A DNA stretch of 64,000 nucleotides. Origin: Mytilus californianus. Taxonomy: Eukaryota > Mollusca > Bivalvia > Mytilida > Mytilidae. The position numbers were made by a program, and so were the translations under genes. This document shows positions 52,373 through 64,000 of this stretch, in pieces; position 1 is the stretch's first letter; the number at the start of each line of letters is the position of its first letter. The notes below the pieces were generated by a model. It searched no databases. It was not told where the DNA came from and saw nothing but the letters and a program-made list of their open reading frames with translations. The stretch lies in contig NW_026262679.1 of assembly GCF_021869535.1 (NCBI RefSeq), positions 81,341,143 through 81,405,142 on the forward strand, read 5' to 3'.

Positions 52373-55300
52373 AATTATCCGATTCTCTCAGATTGACACA
52401 ATTCAGCTTCTATAAACATTCATATGCACTCAACCAAAACAAAGTTCAGAAACCAAAATTTTACGGTGCTGATTTTCTACTTGTAAACAAGATATGCCAA
52501 TACTTCTTTAATGTCCTGATTTTCAAATATATTTACAGGAGGCATCAGATTTAACTTCCCCATTCTGATCAAACTTGGCTGTGTACTTGTACATCCCACA
52601 CAGCCCGACCTGGTCAGGGTTTTACTGCCGGTCAGATGACCAGGTGACCATATTTCTATTCCCCAGTCACCCTTGGGGTAAAATTGAACAATTTAATGCT
52701 GGTTTTTAATTAAAGTAAAGGACCCTTTGTTATCAGTGTGTACTACTAGAAAGTGACCATAAAAATATTAGTATTTGGCCAAAGAAGCTTTTACAGTCAT
52801 GGCCAATGAATACAGTTCATCATCATAGTCACCTACAGGATTTGGGTGGACTCAATGTTGCCCGATGGCCAGTGGAATTATTTCATTAATTTTCAAGACA
52901 AGACAAAATTAATTGTCAATACAACAGGCAGGTTCTGCAAAGTAGGTCTAAAGTGATGAAGGGCAAGAAATTTGGACTGCCACTTGAAAAAAGTAATTGA
53001 ATAGGTGGCAGAAATTTTGCCCTTAAACAGGCAACTAATCAGGTTTTTTGCTGCAAGGGGTCTTCATGTGCAAAAAGAGTATATGTCATGACCAATGAAT
53101 ACATTTCAACATTTCACAATTATTTGGATTTGCTGCGATTGATTGTTGGTTTTTACCAGTCGTCCAGAGGCATTTATTTCATGCATATTCACAAGAGCAA
53201 ATAATCAATCAATGCAAGACGAAAGTTCTGTACTTCAGCAGGGAATTCAAATTGCCACTGATAAATTAGTGTTTTGATTGGGGCAGAAATTCAATAGTCA
53301 CCTAAATTGCAACAAACCACCTATATACCCCCATGACAGTACAGGATTTGGAAGTCCTACATGATTTTGATGTCAGCCAATGAACAAGGATGGAGTAACA
53401 AATTATAGATTTAGCAGAGTCAAGTAATGATCTAATTCTTTCTAAAATGGTAGAAATTTGGTCTTATTTTTGGCCAATATTCCTTTTCTAAGCAAAGGAG
53501 GAAACCATTTTTGAAAGCAACAGAGATGATAATTCTGGGAAACAAAAGTGTCATTGTTCTAAATGCTCACACAAATCATATTTAATTGAAGGATTATCAG
53601 AATTTCTTGAGAAACAATTTCTATTACTTTAATGGTCTCTTCAAAATTAAGAGACCAACAAAAAAACATCAAAACAAATAAAGTTTATCACAATTGGCAG
53701 GTAACAATTTCTGTACAATTTTTTTGAAGTAACTGGGCAGATTAAATCCTGGGAATCAGAAGTGTCATTGTCTAAAAAAGTTATTAACACACCAAAAATC
53801 CCTGTCTAACACACTGCAGGTCAAGTTTACGAATATCGCTACCACGCCAGTGACTCACGATCTGAGGCAGAGCAGTGCATGAAGTAACACCAAGGTTCAA
53901 AATTAAATTTATTAAAGTTGCCCCCTGAATGTATGGCAAAGATTATCTCAGCTCGCCCCCTGTCTGTATGATACATTGGGATTGCATATTTTTTTTTTTA
54001 ATTTATTTTTTAATTAACTGTTACCACAAAACAAATTTCAAAATTCACAACTGAATTCCCAGTGCCCTATTAATAATATTACTGTAAAAAATTTACCGAA
54101 CCTAAAGGTATTCAAAACAGGTCTGAAGTTGTCACAACAAAAAATTAAACAAAAAATCATAGAGAACAAGACATCTTTTACTTCCCATAGAGGTATATCT
54201 TCAGATTCACGATTTGAATGATGCATTAAATATAAGGGAGGAACTCAAAATGACTCAAGCAGCTGCACAAAGAGATTCTTAAAGAGTAGGATTATAATAA
54301 AGCTTATGGAGAAATAGGTAATATAAATTTTGTGCTGGTGGTGTAACCACAGGTTTGTGTATGTGTCTAGTGCGATGGGAAATCACACTATTCTACTGCC
54401 GCTGGCTAGCCTATCTAAAGGTGAAAAGATAGCTGTGTGCAAGATGGAAAATGGCACAGCTCAAATTTACGAAATTCTTCATTCTATCAGTCAAATGGAC
54501 AAAAAAAAAAAAAAAAATAAAACATTGTGACATGAGTCATCTTATGACACAAGTCATTTTATCAGTCACAAAAGTCATGACCAAAAACTACTTTTCTGAT
54601 ATTTGGACACAAATATCCATTATGTCTTGCTTTATTCTAACAACCCTCACATTATTCATACTTTAAATTGTTTAATATATCCACCGATATGGGATAAACA
54701 AGTGTATACTTTTGTATTTTACTTTGTTGTTTTCTGTCAAGGTATTTCACAATATCAGTGCCTGATTGGTCTTTCACAACAGGAAGCATAAGATCTCTAA
54801 CATCTTCATAATTTTGAGAATACAAATTCTACAGTTTTGATACATTTCTATAGCACAGGTCATTCCCATCATATCTTTTATATAATTCTATATTGGATGT
54901 TACCTAAACTCTCAAGTTTACATGGGTTGGCAAGATTGAAGGACAATGCAAACAATTGACAATTTCACTCAAATTGACTCATTTTTAGATCTTATTTAGC
55001 TGAACATTTTTGCTTTAACAATTTCTCTCTATCTTTTATATACAGGTATATATATAGTTTCTTCAAAATAAAACAAAAAATGAAAAATAGTCCAAGGGTT
55101 GAATAAAACAATAAAACAAGAATGACTTAAAATTTTGAACACTTAAAAAAAGGAAACAGAACAATTAAAAAAAAAATAAATTAAAAGGCATATACAACAA
55201 CGGAAAGAACAAAGATAAAAGTTAATGTCAGTACAAGATGTTAAATGTAATCACTAAAAGCGAGTCTAAAATAACATGTTTTCAAATTTTTCTTAAAAAG

Positions 55301-55634
55301 TTCGAACGATATCTGGTGGTATGATTAACAGGTACCTAATTTTATATAAGACCAGGCTGTGCAGGATGTACAAGTACGCAGCCAAGCCCGATCAGAATGG
55401 GGACGTTAAATTTGATGCCTCCTGTAAATATATTTGAAAATCAAGACATTAAGGAAGTTTTGGCATATCTAATTTACAAGTAGAAAATCAGCATCATGAA
55501 ATTTTAGTTTCTGAACTTTGTTTAGGTCGAGTGCATATGGACGCTTGTAGAAGCTGAATTTTGTTAACCCTAGAGAACCAGATAATCCCTTTGGTGATTC
55601 AGAAACCAGAGAGAATTTTTCAGATTTGTGTTGG
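52373..55634 (+). repeat. Macrosatellite unit 1 (type A, about 3.3 kb)
   Basis: First unit of the array; begins inside the right palindrome arm (TTATCCGATTCTCTCAGATT) with no left arm before it. Matches unit 3 almost base for base after 53400. No ORF above chance length; small frames such as 54038-54226 are copied in unit 3 without signs of selection. Confidence 0.9.
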
Positions 55635-55918
55635 CAGCCAAACAGAAAAACCTCTCTGGTCCCAAAATCCCTGAAGGGATTATCTGATTCTCTAGGATTG
55701 ACACAATTCAGCTTCTATAAACATTCATATGCACTCAACCAAAACAAATTTCAGAAACCAAAATTTTACGGTGCTGATTTTCTACTTGTAAACAAGATAT
55801 GCCAATACTTCTTTAATGTCCTGATTTTCAAATATATTTACAGGAGGCATCAGATTTAACTTCCTCATTCTGATCAAACTTGGCTGTGTACTTGTACATC
55901 CCACACAGCCCGACCTGG
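55352..55918. repeat. Palindrome P1 at the unit 1/unit 2 junction
   Basis: Arms of about 265 bp (55352-55616 and 55650-55918) are inverted copies with scattered mismatches. Outer ends ACCAGGCTGTGCAGGATGTA and ACATCCCACACAGCCCGACC; inner ends CCAGAGAGAATTTTT and AAAAACCTCTCTGG. The small loop holds GTGTTGGCAGCC. Confidence 0.9.
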
Positions 55919-58900
55919 TCAGGGTTTTACTGCCGGTCAGATGACCAGGTGACCATATTTCTATTCCCCAGTCACCCTTGGGGTAAAATTGAATAATTTA
56001 ATGCTGGTTTTTAATTAAAGTAAAGGACCATTTGTTATCAGTGTATACTACTAGAAAGTGACCATAAAAATATTAGTATTTGGCCAAAGAAGCTTTTACA
56101 GTCATGGCCAATGAATACAGTTCATCATCATAGTCACCTACAGGATTTGGGTGGACACAATGTGGCCCGATGGCCAGTGGAATTATTTCATTAATTTTCA
56201 AGACAAGACAAAATTAATTGTCAATACAACAGGCAGGTTCTGCAAAGTAGGTCTAAAGTGATGAAGGGCAAGAAATTTGGACTGCCGCTTGAAAAAAGTA
56301 ATTGAATAGGTGGCAGAAATTTTGCCTTTAAACAGGCAACTAATCAGGTTTTTTGCTGGAAGGGGTCTTCATGTGCAAAAAGAGTATGTGTCATGACCAA
56401 TGAATACATTTCAACATTTCACACCTATTTGGATTTGCAGCGATTGATTGTTGGTTTTTACCAGTCGTCCAGAGGCATTTATTTCATGCATATTCACAAG
56501 AGCAAATAATCAATCAATGCAAGACGAAAGTTCTGTACTTCAGCAGGGAATTCAAATTGCCACTGATAAGTTAGTGTTTTGATTGGGGCAGAAATTCAAT
56601 AGTGACCTAAATTGCAACAAACCACCTTGTACCCCCATGACAGTACAGGATTTGGAAGTTCTACATGATTTTGATGTCAGCCAATGAACAAGGATGGAGT
56701 CACAAATTATAGATTTGGCAGAGTCAAGTAATGATCTATTTCTTACTAAAATGGTAGAAATTTGGTCTTATTTTTGGCCAAAATTCTTTTCTAAGCAAAG
56801 GAAGAGACCATTTTTGAAAGCAACAGAGATGATAATTCTGGGAAACAAAAGTGTCATTGTTCTAAAAGCTCACACAAATCATATTTAATTGAAGGATTGT
56901 CAGAATTTCTTGGGAAACAATTTCTATTACTTTAATGCTCTCTTCAAAGTTAAGAGATCAACAAAAAAACATCGAAACAAATAAAGTTTATCACAATTGG
57001 CAGGTAACAAATTCTGTACAATTTTTTTAAAGTAACTGGGCAGATTAAATCCTGGGAATCAGAAGTGTCATTGCCTAGAAAAGTTATTAATATACCAAAA
57101 ATCCCTGTCTAACACACTACAGGTCAAGTTTACGAATATCGCTACCATGCCAGAGACTCACGACCTGAGGCAGAGCAGTGAAGGAACACCAAGGTTCAAC
57201 ATTAAATCTATTAAAGTCGCCCCCTGAATGTATGGCAAAGATGATCTCAGCTCGCCCCCTGTCTGTATGATACATTGGGATTGCATATTTTTTTTTGAAA
57301 TCCTTTTTTTAATTAACTGTTACCAAAAAAAAACAAATCTCTCCAGTCTATCACAGTTAACAAGTAACAACTTCTGTACCATAACGAGGCAGAGCTTTGC
57401 CAGCGACATTCAGGGTTCGACATTTTGGAATATCCAAAATATCGAACACTGAACATGTTGCAAAGATGCCTACAGGCCGCTTCAGAAGTTGTGCCCTGCC
57501 AAGTGGGATACGTTGGGATTGGAATGCTCTTCAAATTAAATTTTTGTTTTAAATTTCACAACTGAATTCCCAGTGCCCTAATATTATTGTGTAAAATTCA
57601 CCAAACCTAATGATATTTAAAATAGGTCTGAAGTTGTCACAATAAAAAATTAAACAAAAAATCAGAAAACAAGACATCTTTTACTTCCCATAATATCACC
57701 ATCATTCTAAAGTCAGATAATTCATCTTGGCCATTGAAAAAAGCTATAGTTAAGAGATATTTTTTAAGAGGCAGGGTGATGTCACAAATACAACTATATA
57801 TATCATTTGGTTTTACAAACTTCATATATTGATTGATTGTGGATTTTTAAACAACCAGTGTCAAATAATTCATGCATATTCAGAGCTAATCAATATTTAA
57901 TACAAAAGGTTTATCTATCAGTAAAATACTGAAAAAGAAAATATATTTCAAAATGTTGGTTCCAACAATTTTCTTCATCTTAAATAATTTTCTGCCAAAG
58001 TTTCATAAAATAATATGAAGGAAGAACTTGATGTCAAATCTTAACACTAAGAGTATCTACATGTGAACTGCAAAAAAAAAAATTAAGTCCATTTATCAGT
58101 AAAATATGGAAAAATGAAAAAAAAAGTTTCTAATTTTGCTCTGAATACTTTTTGTTGTAAAAAAAACTTGTCAAATTACATAAAATTCCATGAAGGTTTG
58201 ACGCTAGTGATTTCTAAAAAAACTAAAACCACATACTGAACTTCAAGGTATATCTTCAGATTTGTGATTTGAATGATGCATTGAATTTAAGGAAGGAACT
58301 CAAAATGACTCAAGCACAAAGAGATTCTTAAAGAGTAGGGTTATAATAAAGCTTATGGAGAAATAGGTAATATAAATTTTGTGCTGTTGGTGTAACCACA
58401 GGTTTGTGTATGTGTCTAGTGTGACGGGAAGTCAGATTCTTCCACTGCCACTGGCTAGCCTATTTGTAGGTGAAGAAAAAGGTGAGTGCAAGATGGACTA
58501 TGGCACAGCTCAAATTTACAACATTCTTCATTCTATCAGTCAAATGGACAATAAAAAATAGAAATAAAACATTGTGACATGAGTCATCTTATGACACCCC
58601 CTACAGAAAACTAAGAGCAGTTGGATTCTTGAATTTGCATTGCAACACCACCTACAGAACTCTCAGAGCAGTTTGATTCTTGAATTTGGAGAGATGAGGT
58701 CACTTTCACATCAGATGAACTCCCTATAATCATGGGTTTTACATCCATATACAATCTCTGTGGTTTTCTGTCAAGGTATTTCACAATGTTAGTGCCTGAT
58801 TGGTCTTTCACAACAGGAAACAAAAGATTTCTAACTCATCTTCATAATTTTGAGAATACAAATTCTACAGTTTTGATACATTTCTATAGCACAGGTCATT

Positions 58901-59670
58901 CCCATCATATCTTTTATATAATTCTATATTGGATGTTACCTAAACTCTCAAGTTTACATGGGTTGGCAAGATTGAAGGACAATGCAAACAATTGACAATT
59001 TCACTCAAATTGACTCATTTTTAGATCTTATTTAGCTGAACATTTTTGCTTTAACAATTTCTCTCTATCTTTTATATACCGGTATATATATAGTTTCTTC
59101 AAAATAAAACAAAAAATGAAAAATAGTCCAAGGGTTGAATAAAACAATAAAACAAGAATGACTTAAAATTTTGAACACTTAAAAAAAGGAAACAGAACAA
59201 TTAAAAAAAAAAAAAAATTAAAAGGCATATACCACAACGGAAAGAACAAAGATAAAAGTTAATGTCAGTACAAGATGTTAAATGTAATCACTAAAAGCGA
59301 GTCTAAAATAACATGTTTTCAAATTTGTCTAAAAAGTTCGAACGATATCTGGTGGTATGATTAACAGGTACCTAATTTTATATAAGACCGGGCTGTGCAG
59401 GATGTACAAGTAAGCAGCCAAGCCCGATCAGAATGGGGATGTTAAATTTGATGCCTCCTGTAAATATATTTGAAAATCAAGACATTAAGGAAGTTTTGGC
59501 ATATCTAATTTACAAGTAGAAAATCAGCACCATGAAATTTTAGTTTCTGAACTTTGTTAAGGTCGAGTGCATATGGACGCTTGTAGAAGCTGAATTTTGT
59601 TAACCCTAGAGAACCAGATAATCCCTTTGGTGATTCAGAAACCAGAGAGAATTTTTCTGATTTGTGTTGG
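55635..59670 (+). repeat. Macrosatellite unit 2 (type B, 4,036 bp)
   Basis: Same backbone as unit 1 plus extra DNA at about 57340-57555 (a diverged copy of the unit's own 57000-57290) and 57695-58245, and two 51-bp minisatellite copies at 58600-58690. It lacks the stretch that corresponds to 54560-54720 of unit 1. Confidence 0.9.
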
Positions 59671-59954
59671 CAGCCAAACAGAAAAACCTCTCTGGTCCCA
59701 AAATCCCTGAAGGGATTATCTGATTCTCTAGGATTGACACAATTCAGCTTCTATAAACATTCATATGCATTCAACCAAAACAAAGTTCAGAAACCAAAAT
59801 TTTACGGTGCTGATTTTCTACTTGTAAACAAGATATGCCAATACTTCTTTAATGTCCTGATTTTCAAATATATTTACAGGAGGCATCAGATTTAACTTCC
59901 TCATTCTGATCAAACTTGGCTGTGTACTTGTACATCCCACACAGCCCGACCTGG
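59388..59954. repeat. Palindrome P2 at the unit 2/unit 3 junction
   Basis: Same structure as P1, with arms and loop conserved; left edge GACCGGGCTGTGCAGGATGT. Confidence 0.9.
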
Positions 59955-62900
59955 TCAGGGTTTTACTGCCGGTCAGATGACCAGGTGACCATATTTCTAT
60001 TCCCCAGTCACCCTTGGGGTAAAATTGAATAATTTAATGCTGGTTTTTAATTAAAGTAAAGGACCCTTTGTTATCAGTGTGTACTACTAGAAAGTGACCA
60101 TAAAAATATTAGTATTTGGCCAAAGAAGCTTTTACAGTCATGGCCAATGAATACAGTTCATCATCATAGTTGCCTACAGGATTTGGGTGGACACAATGTG
60201 GCCCGATGGCCAGTGGAATTATTTCATTAATTTTCAAGACAAGACAAAATTAATTGTCAATACAACAGGCAGGTTCTGCAAAGTAGGTCTAAAGTGATGA
60301 AGGGCAAGAAATTTGGACTGCCACTTGAAAAAAGTAATTGAATAGGTGGCAGAAATTTTGCCTTTAAACAGGCAACTAATCAGGTTTTTTGCTGGAAGGG
60401 GTCTTCATGTGCAAAAAGAGTATGTGTCATGACCAATGAATACATTTCAACATTTCACACCTATTTGGATTTGCAGCGATTGATTGTTGGTTTTTACCAG
60501 TCGTCCAGAGGCATTTATTTCATGCATATTCACAAGAGCAAATAATCAATCAATGCAAGACGAAAGTTCTGTACTTCAGCAGGGAATTCAAATTGCCACT
60601 GATAAATTAGTGTTTTGATTGGGGCAGAAATTCAATAGTCACCTAAATTGCAACAAACCACCTATATACCCCCATGACAGTACAGGATTTGGAAGTCCTA
60701 CATGATTTTGATGTCAGCCAATGAACAAGGATGGAGTAACAAATTATAGATTTAGCAGAGTCAAGTAATGATCTATTTCTAACTAAAATGGTAGAAATTT
60801 GGTCTTATTTTTGGCCAAAATTCCTTTTCTAAGCAAAGGAGGAGACCATTTTTGAAAGCAACAGAGATGATAATTCTGGGAAACAAAAGTGTCATTGTTC
60901 TAAATGCTCACACAAATCATATTTAATTGAAGGATTGTCAGAATTTCTTGAGAAACAATTTCTATTACTTTAATGGTCTCTTCAAAATTAAGAGACCACC
61001 AAAAAAACATCAAAACAAATAAAGTTTATCACAATTGGCAGGTAACAATTTCTGTACAATTTTTTTGAAGTAACTGGGCAGATTAAATCCTGGGAATCAG
61101 AAGTGTCATTGTCTAAAAAAGTTATTAACACACCAAAAATCCCTGTCTAACACACTGCAGGTCAAGTTTACGAATATCGCTACCACGCCAGTGACTCACG
61201 ATCTGAGGCAGAGCAGTGCATGAAGTAACACCAAGGTTCAAAATTAAATTTATTAAAGTTGCCCCCTGAATGTATGGCAAAGATTATCTCAGCTCGCCCC
61301 CTGTCTGTATGATACGTTGGGATTGCATATTTTTTTTTTAAATTTATTTTTTAATTAACTGTTACCACAAAACAAATTTCAAAATTCACAACTGAATTCC
61401 CAGTGCCCTATTAATAATATTACTGTGAAAAATTTACCGAACCTAAAGGTATTCAAAATAGGTCTGAAGTTGTCACAACAAAAAATTAAACAAAAAATCA
61501 TAGAGAACAAGACATCTTTTACTTCCCATAGAGGTATATCTTCAGATTCACGATTTGAATGATGCATTAAATATAAGGGAGGAACTCAAAATGACTCAAG
61601 CAGCTGCACAAAGAGATTCTTAAAGAGTAGGATTATAATAAAGCTTATGGAGAAATAGGTAATATAAATTTTGTGCTGGTGGTGTAACCACAGGTTTGTG
61701 TATGTGTCTAGTGCGATGGGAAATCACACTATTCTACTGCCGCTGGCTAGCCTATCTAAAGGTGAAAAGATAGCGGTGTGCAAGATGGAAAATGGCACAG
61801 CTCAAATTTACGAAATTCTTCATTCTATCAGTCAAATGGACAAAAAAAAAAAAATAAAACATTGTGACATGAGTCATCTTATGACACAAGTCATTTTATC
61901 AGTCACAAAAGTCAAGACCAAAAACTACTTTTCTGATATTTGGACACAAATATCCATTATGTCTTGCTTTATTCTAACAACCCACACATTATTCATACTT
62001 TAAATTGTTTAATATATCCACCGATATGGGATAAACAAGTGTATACTTTTGTATTTTACTTTGTTGTTTTCTGTCAAGGTATTTCACAATATCAGTGCCT
62101 GATTGGTCTTTCACAACAGGAAGCATAAGATTTCTAACATCTTCATAATTTTGAGAATACAAATTCTACAGTTTTGATACATTTCTATAGCACAGGTCAT
62201 TCCCATCATATCTTTTATATAATTCTATATTGGATGTTACCTAAACTCTTAAGTTTACATGGGTTGGCAAGATTGAAGGACAATGCAAACAATTGACAAT
62301 TTCACTCAAATTGACTCATTTTTAGATCTTATTTAGCTGAACATTTTAGCTTTCACAATTTCTCTCTATCTTTTATATACCGGTATATATATAGTTTCTT
62401 CAAAATAAAACAAAAAATGAAAAATAGTCCAAGGGTTGAATAAAACAATAAAACAAGAATGACTTAAAATTTTGAACACTTAAAAAAAGGAAACAGAACA
62501 ATTAAAAAAAAAAAAAAATTAAAAGGCATATACCACAACGGAAAGAACAAAGATAAAAGTTAATGTCAGTACAAGATGTTAAATGTAATCACTAAAAGCG
62601 AGTCTAAAATAACATGTTTTCAAATTTTTCTTAAAAAGTGCGAACGATATCTGGTGGTATGATTAACAGGTACCTAATTTTATATAAGACCAGGCTGTGC
62701 AGGATGTACAAGTACGCAGCCAAGCCCGATCAGAATGGGGATGTTAAATTTGATGCCTCCTGTAAATATATTTGAAAATCAAGACATTAAGGAAGTTTTG
62801 GCATATCTAATTTACAAGTAGAAAATCAGCACCATGAAATTTTAGTTTCTGAACTTTGTTTAGGTCGAGTGCATATGGACTCTTGTAGAAGCTGAATTTT

Positions 62901-62971
62901 GTTAACCCTAGAGAACCAGATAATCCCTTTGGTGATTCAGAAACCAGAGAGAATTTTTCTGATTTGTGTTG
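59671..62971 (+). repeat. Macrosatellite unit 3 (type A, 3,301 bp)
   Basis: Nearly the same as unit 1: no B-specific inserts, and the small frames at 61379-61567 and 61940-62128 match those at 54038-54226 and 54603-54791. In its left 1 kb it shares several variants with units 2 and 4, so it is a mosaic. Confidence 0.9.
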
Positions 62972-63255
62972 GCAGCCAAACAGAAAAACCTCTCTGGTCC
63001 CAAAATCCCTGAAGGGATTATCTGATTCTCTAGGATTGACACAATTCAGCTTCTATAAACATTCATATGCACTCAACCAAAACAAAGTTCAGAAACCAAA
63101 ATTTTACGGTGCTGATTTTCTACTTGGAAACAAGATATGCCAATACTTCTTTAATGTCCTGATTTTCAAATATATTTACAGGAGGCATCAGATTTAACTT
63201 CCTCATTCTGATCAAACTTGGCTGTGTACTTGTTCATCCCACACAGCCGACCTGG
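62689..63255. repeat. Palindrome P3 at the unit 3/unit 4 junction
   Basis: Same structure as P1 and P2; right arm has a one-base loss (ACACAGCCGACCTGG). Confidence 0.9.
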
Positions 63256-64000
63256 TCAGGGTTTTACTGCCGGTCAGATGACCAGGTGACCATATTTCTA
63301 TTCCCCAGTCACCCTTGGGGTAAAATTGAATAATTTAATGCTGGTTTTTAATTAAAGTAAAGGACCCTTTGTTATCAGTGTGTACTACTAGAAAGTGACC
63401 ATAAAAATATTAGTATTTGGCCAAAGAAGCTTTTACAGTCATGGCCAATGAATACAGTTCATCATCATAGTTGCCTACAGGATTTGGGTGGACACAATGT
63501 GGCCCGATGGCCAGTGGAATTATTTCATTAATTTTCAAGACAAGACAAAATTAATTGTCAATACAACAGGCAGGTTCTGCAAAGTAGGTCTAAAGTGATG
63601 AAGGGCAAGAAATTTGGACTGCCACTTGAAAAAAGTAATTGAATAGGTGGCAGAAATTTTGCCTTTAAACAGGCAACTAATCAGGTTTTTTGCTGGAAGG
63701 GGTCTTCATGTGCAAAAAGAGTATGTGTCATGACCAATGAATATATTTCAACATTTCACACCTATTTGGATTTGCAGCGATTGATTGTTGGTTTTTACCA
63801 GTCGTCCAGAGGCATTTATTTCATGCATATTCACAAGAGCAAATAATCAATCAATGCAAGACGAAAGTTCTGTACTTCAGCAGGGAATTCAAATTGCCAC
63901 TGATAAGTTAGTGTTTTGATTGGGGCAGAAATTCAATAGTGACCTAAATTGCAACAAACCACCTTGTACCCCCATGACAGTACAGGATTTGGAAGTTCTA
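62972..64000 (+). repeat. Macrosatellite unit 4 (cut by window edge, probably type B)
   Basis: The last 100 bp carry four variants found in unit 2 and not in units 1 and 3: GATAAGTTAG, ATAGTGACC, CCACCTTGTACC and GGAAGTTCTA. Confidence 0.8.

Noticed and set aside
55626-63197. A 77-codon ORF starting MCWQPNRKTSLVPKS repeated at 55626, 59662 and 62964
   Set aside because: It lies in the loop and right arm of the palindrome, its conservation equals that of the surrounding non-coding repeat, and the first unit lacks its start.

Overview
This window is nuclear DNA of an animal, very probably a bivalve mollusc and most likely a mussel (Mytilus-like). The reasons are spliced genes with GT-AG introns, AT-rich non-coding DNA, and a dense load of repeats of the kind common in bivalves: elements with satellite-like cores, TIR-MITEs with GACG-rich ends, and Penelope-like and LINE remnants. 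The species is an inference; no database was searched.

There are two real protein genes, arranged head to head. On the minus strand, 17 exons between 24842 and 3365 encode the first 624 residues of the NBAS orthologue, the Golgi-to-ER tethering subunit. The gene runs off the left edge. On the plus strand, five exons between 25149 and 34483 encode a complete 194-residue phosphopantothenoylcysteine decarboxylase (PPCDC, coenzyme A synthesis). All exon junctions were read by hand; phases close exactly and every intron is GT-AG. The two start codons are 306 bp apart, so the genes probably share a bidirectional promoter. Each has a short upstream ORF just before its start codon.

The introns are full of mobile DNA. 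The NBAS introns hold a Gag-like remnant, a LINE remnant split by a MITE with an 8-bp target duplication, several TIR-MITEs, a 25-bp minisatellite beside a splice donor, and a tandem duplication that copied the end of exon 12 with its donor. The PPCDC introns hold a broken Penelope-like reverse transcriptase, a 338-bp foldback element and tandem-core elements.

From about 34.6 to 52.3 kb I find no gene. This stretch is made of tandem-core mobile elements (147-, 166- and about 160-bp monomers), MITEs, retroelement tails and a SINE-like repeat. Several different cores end in the same kind of terminal hairpin, whose two arms change together between copies.

From 52.37 kb to the right edge lies a macrosatellite of 3.3- and 4.0-kb units in alternating A-B-A-B order, a dimer of about 7.34 kb. 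Each unit junction is a palindrome of about 567 bp. An older diverged relative sits at 48.83-50.02 kb. I see no coding capacity in this array.
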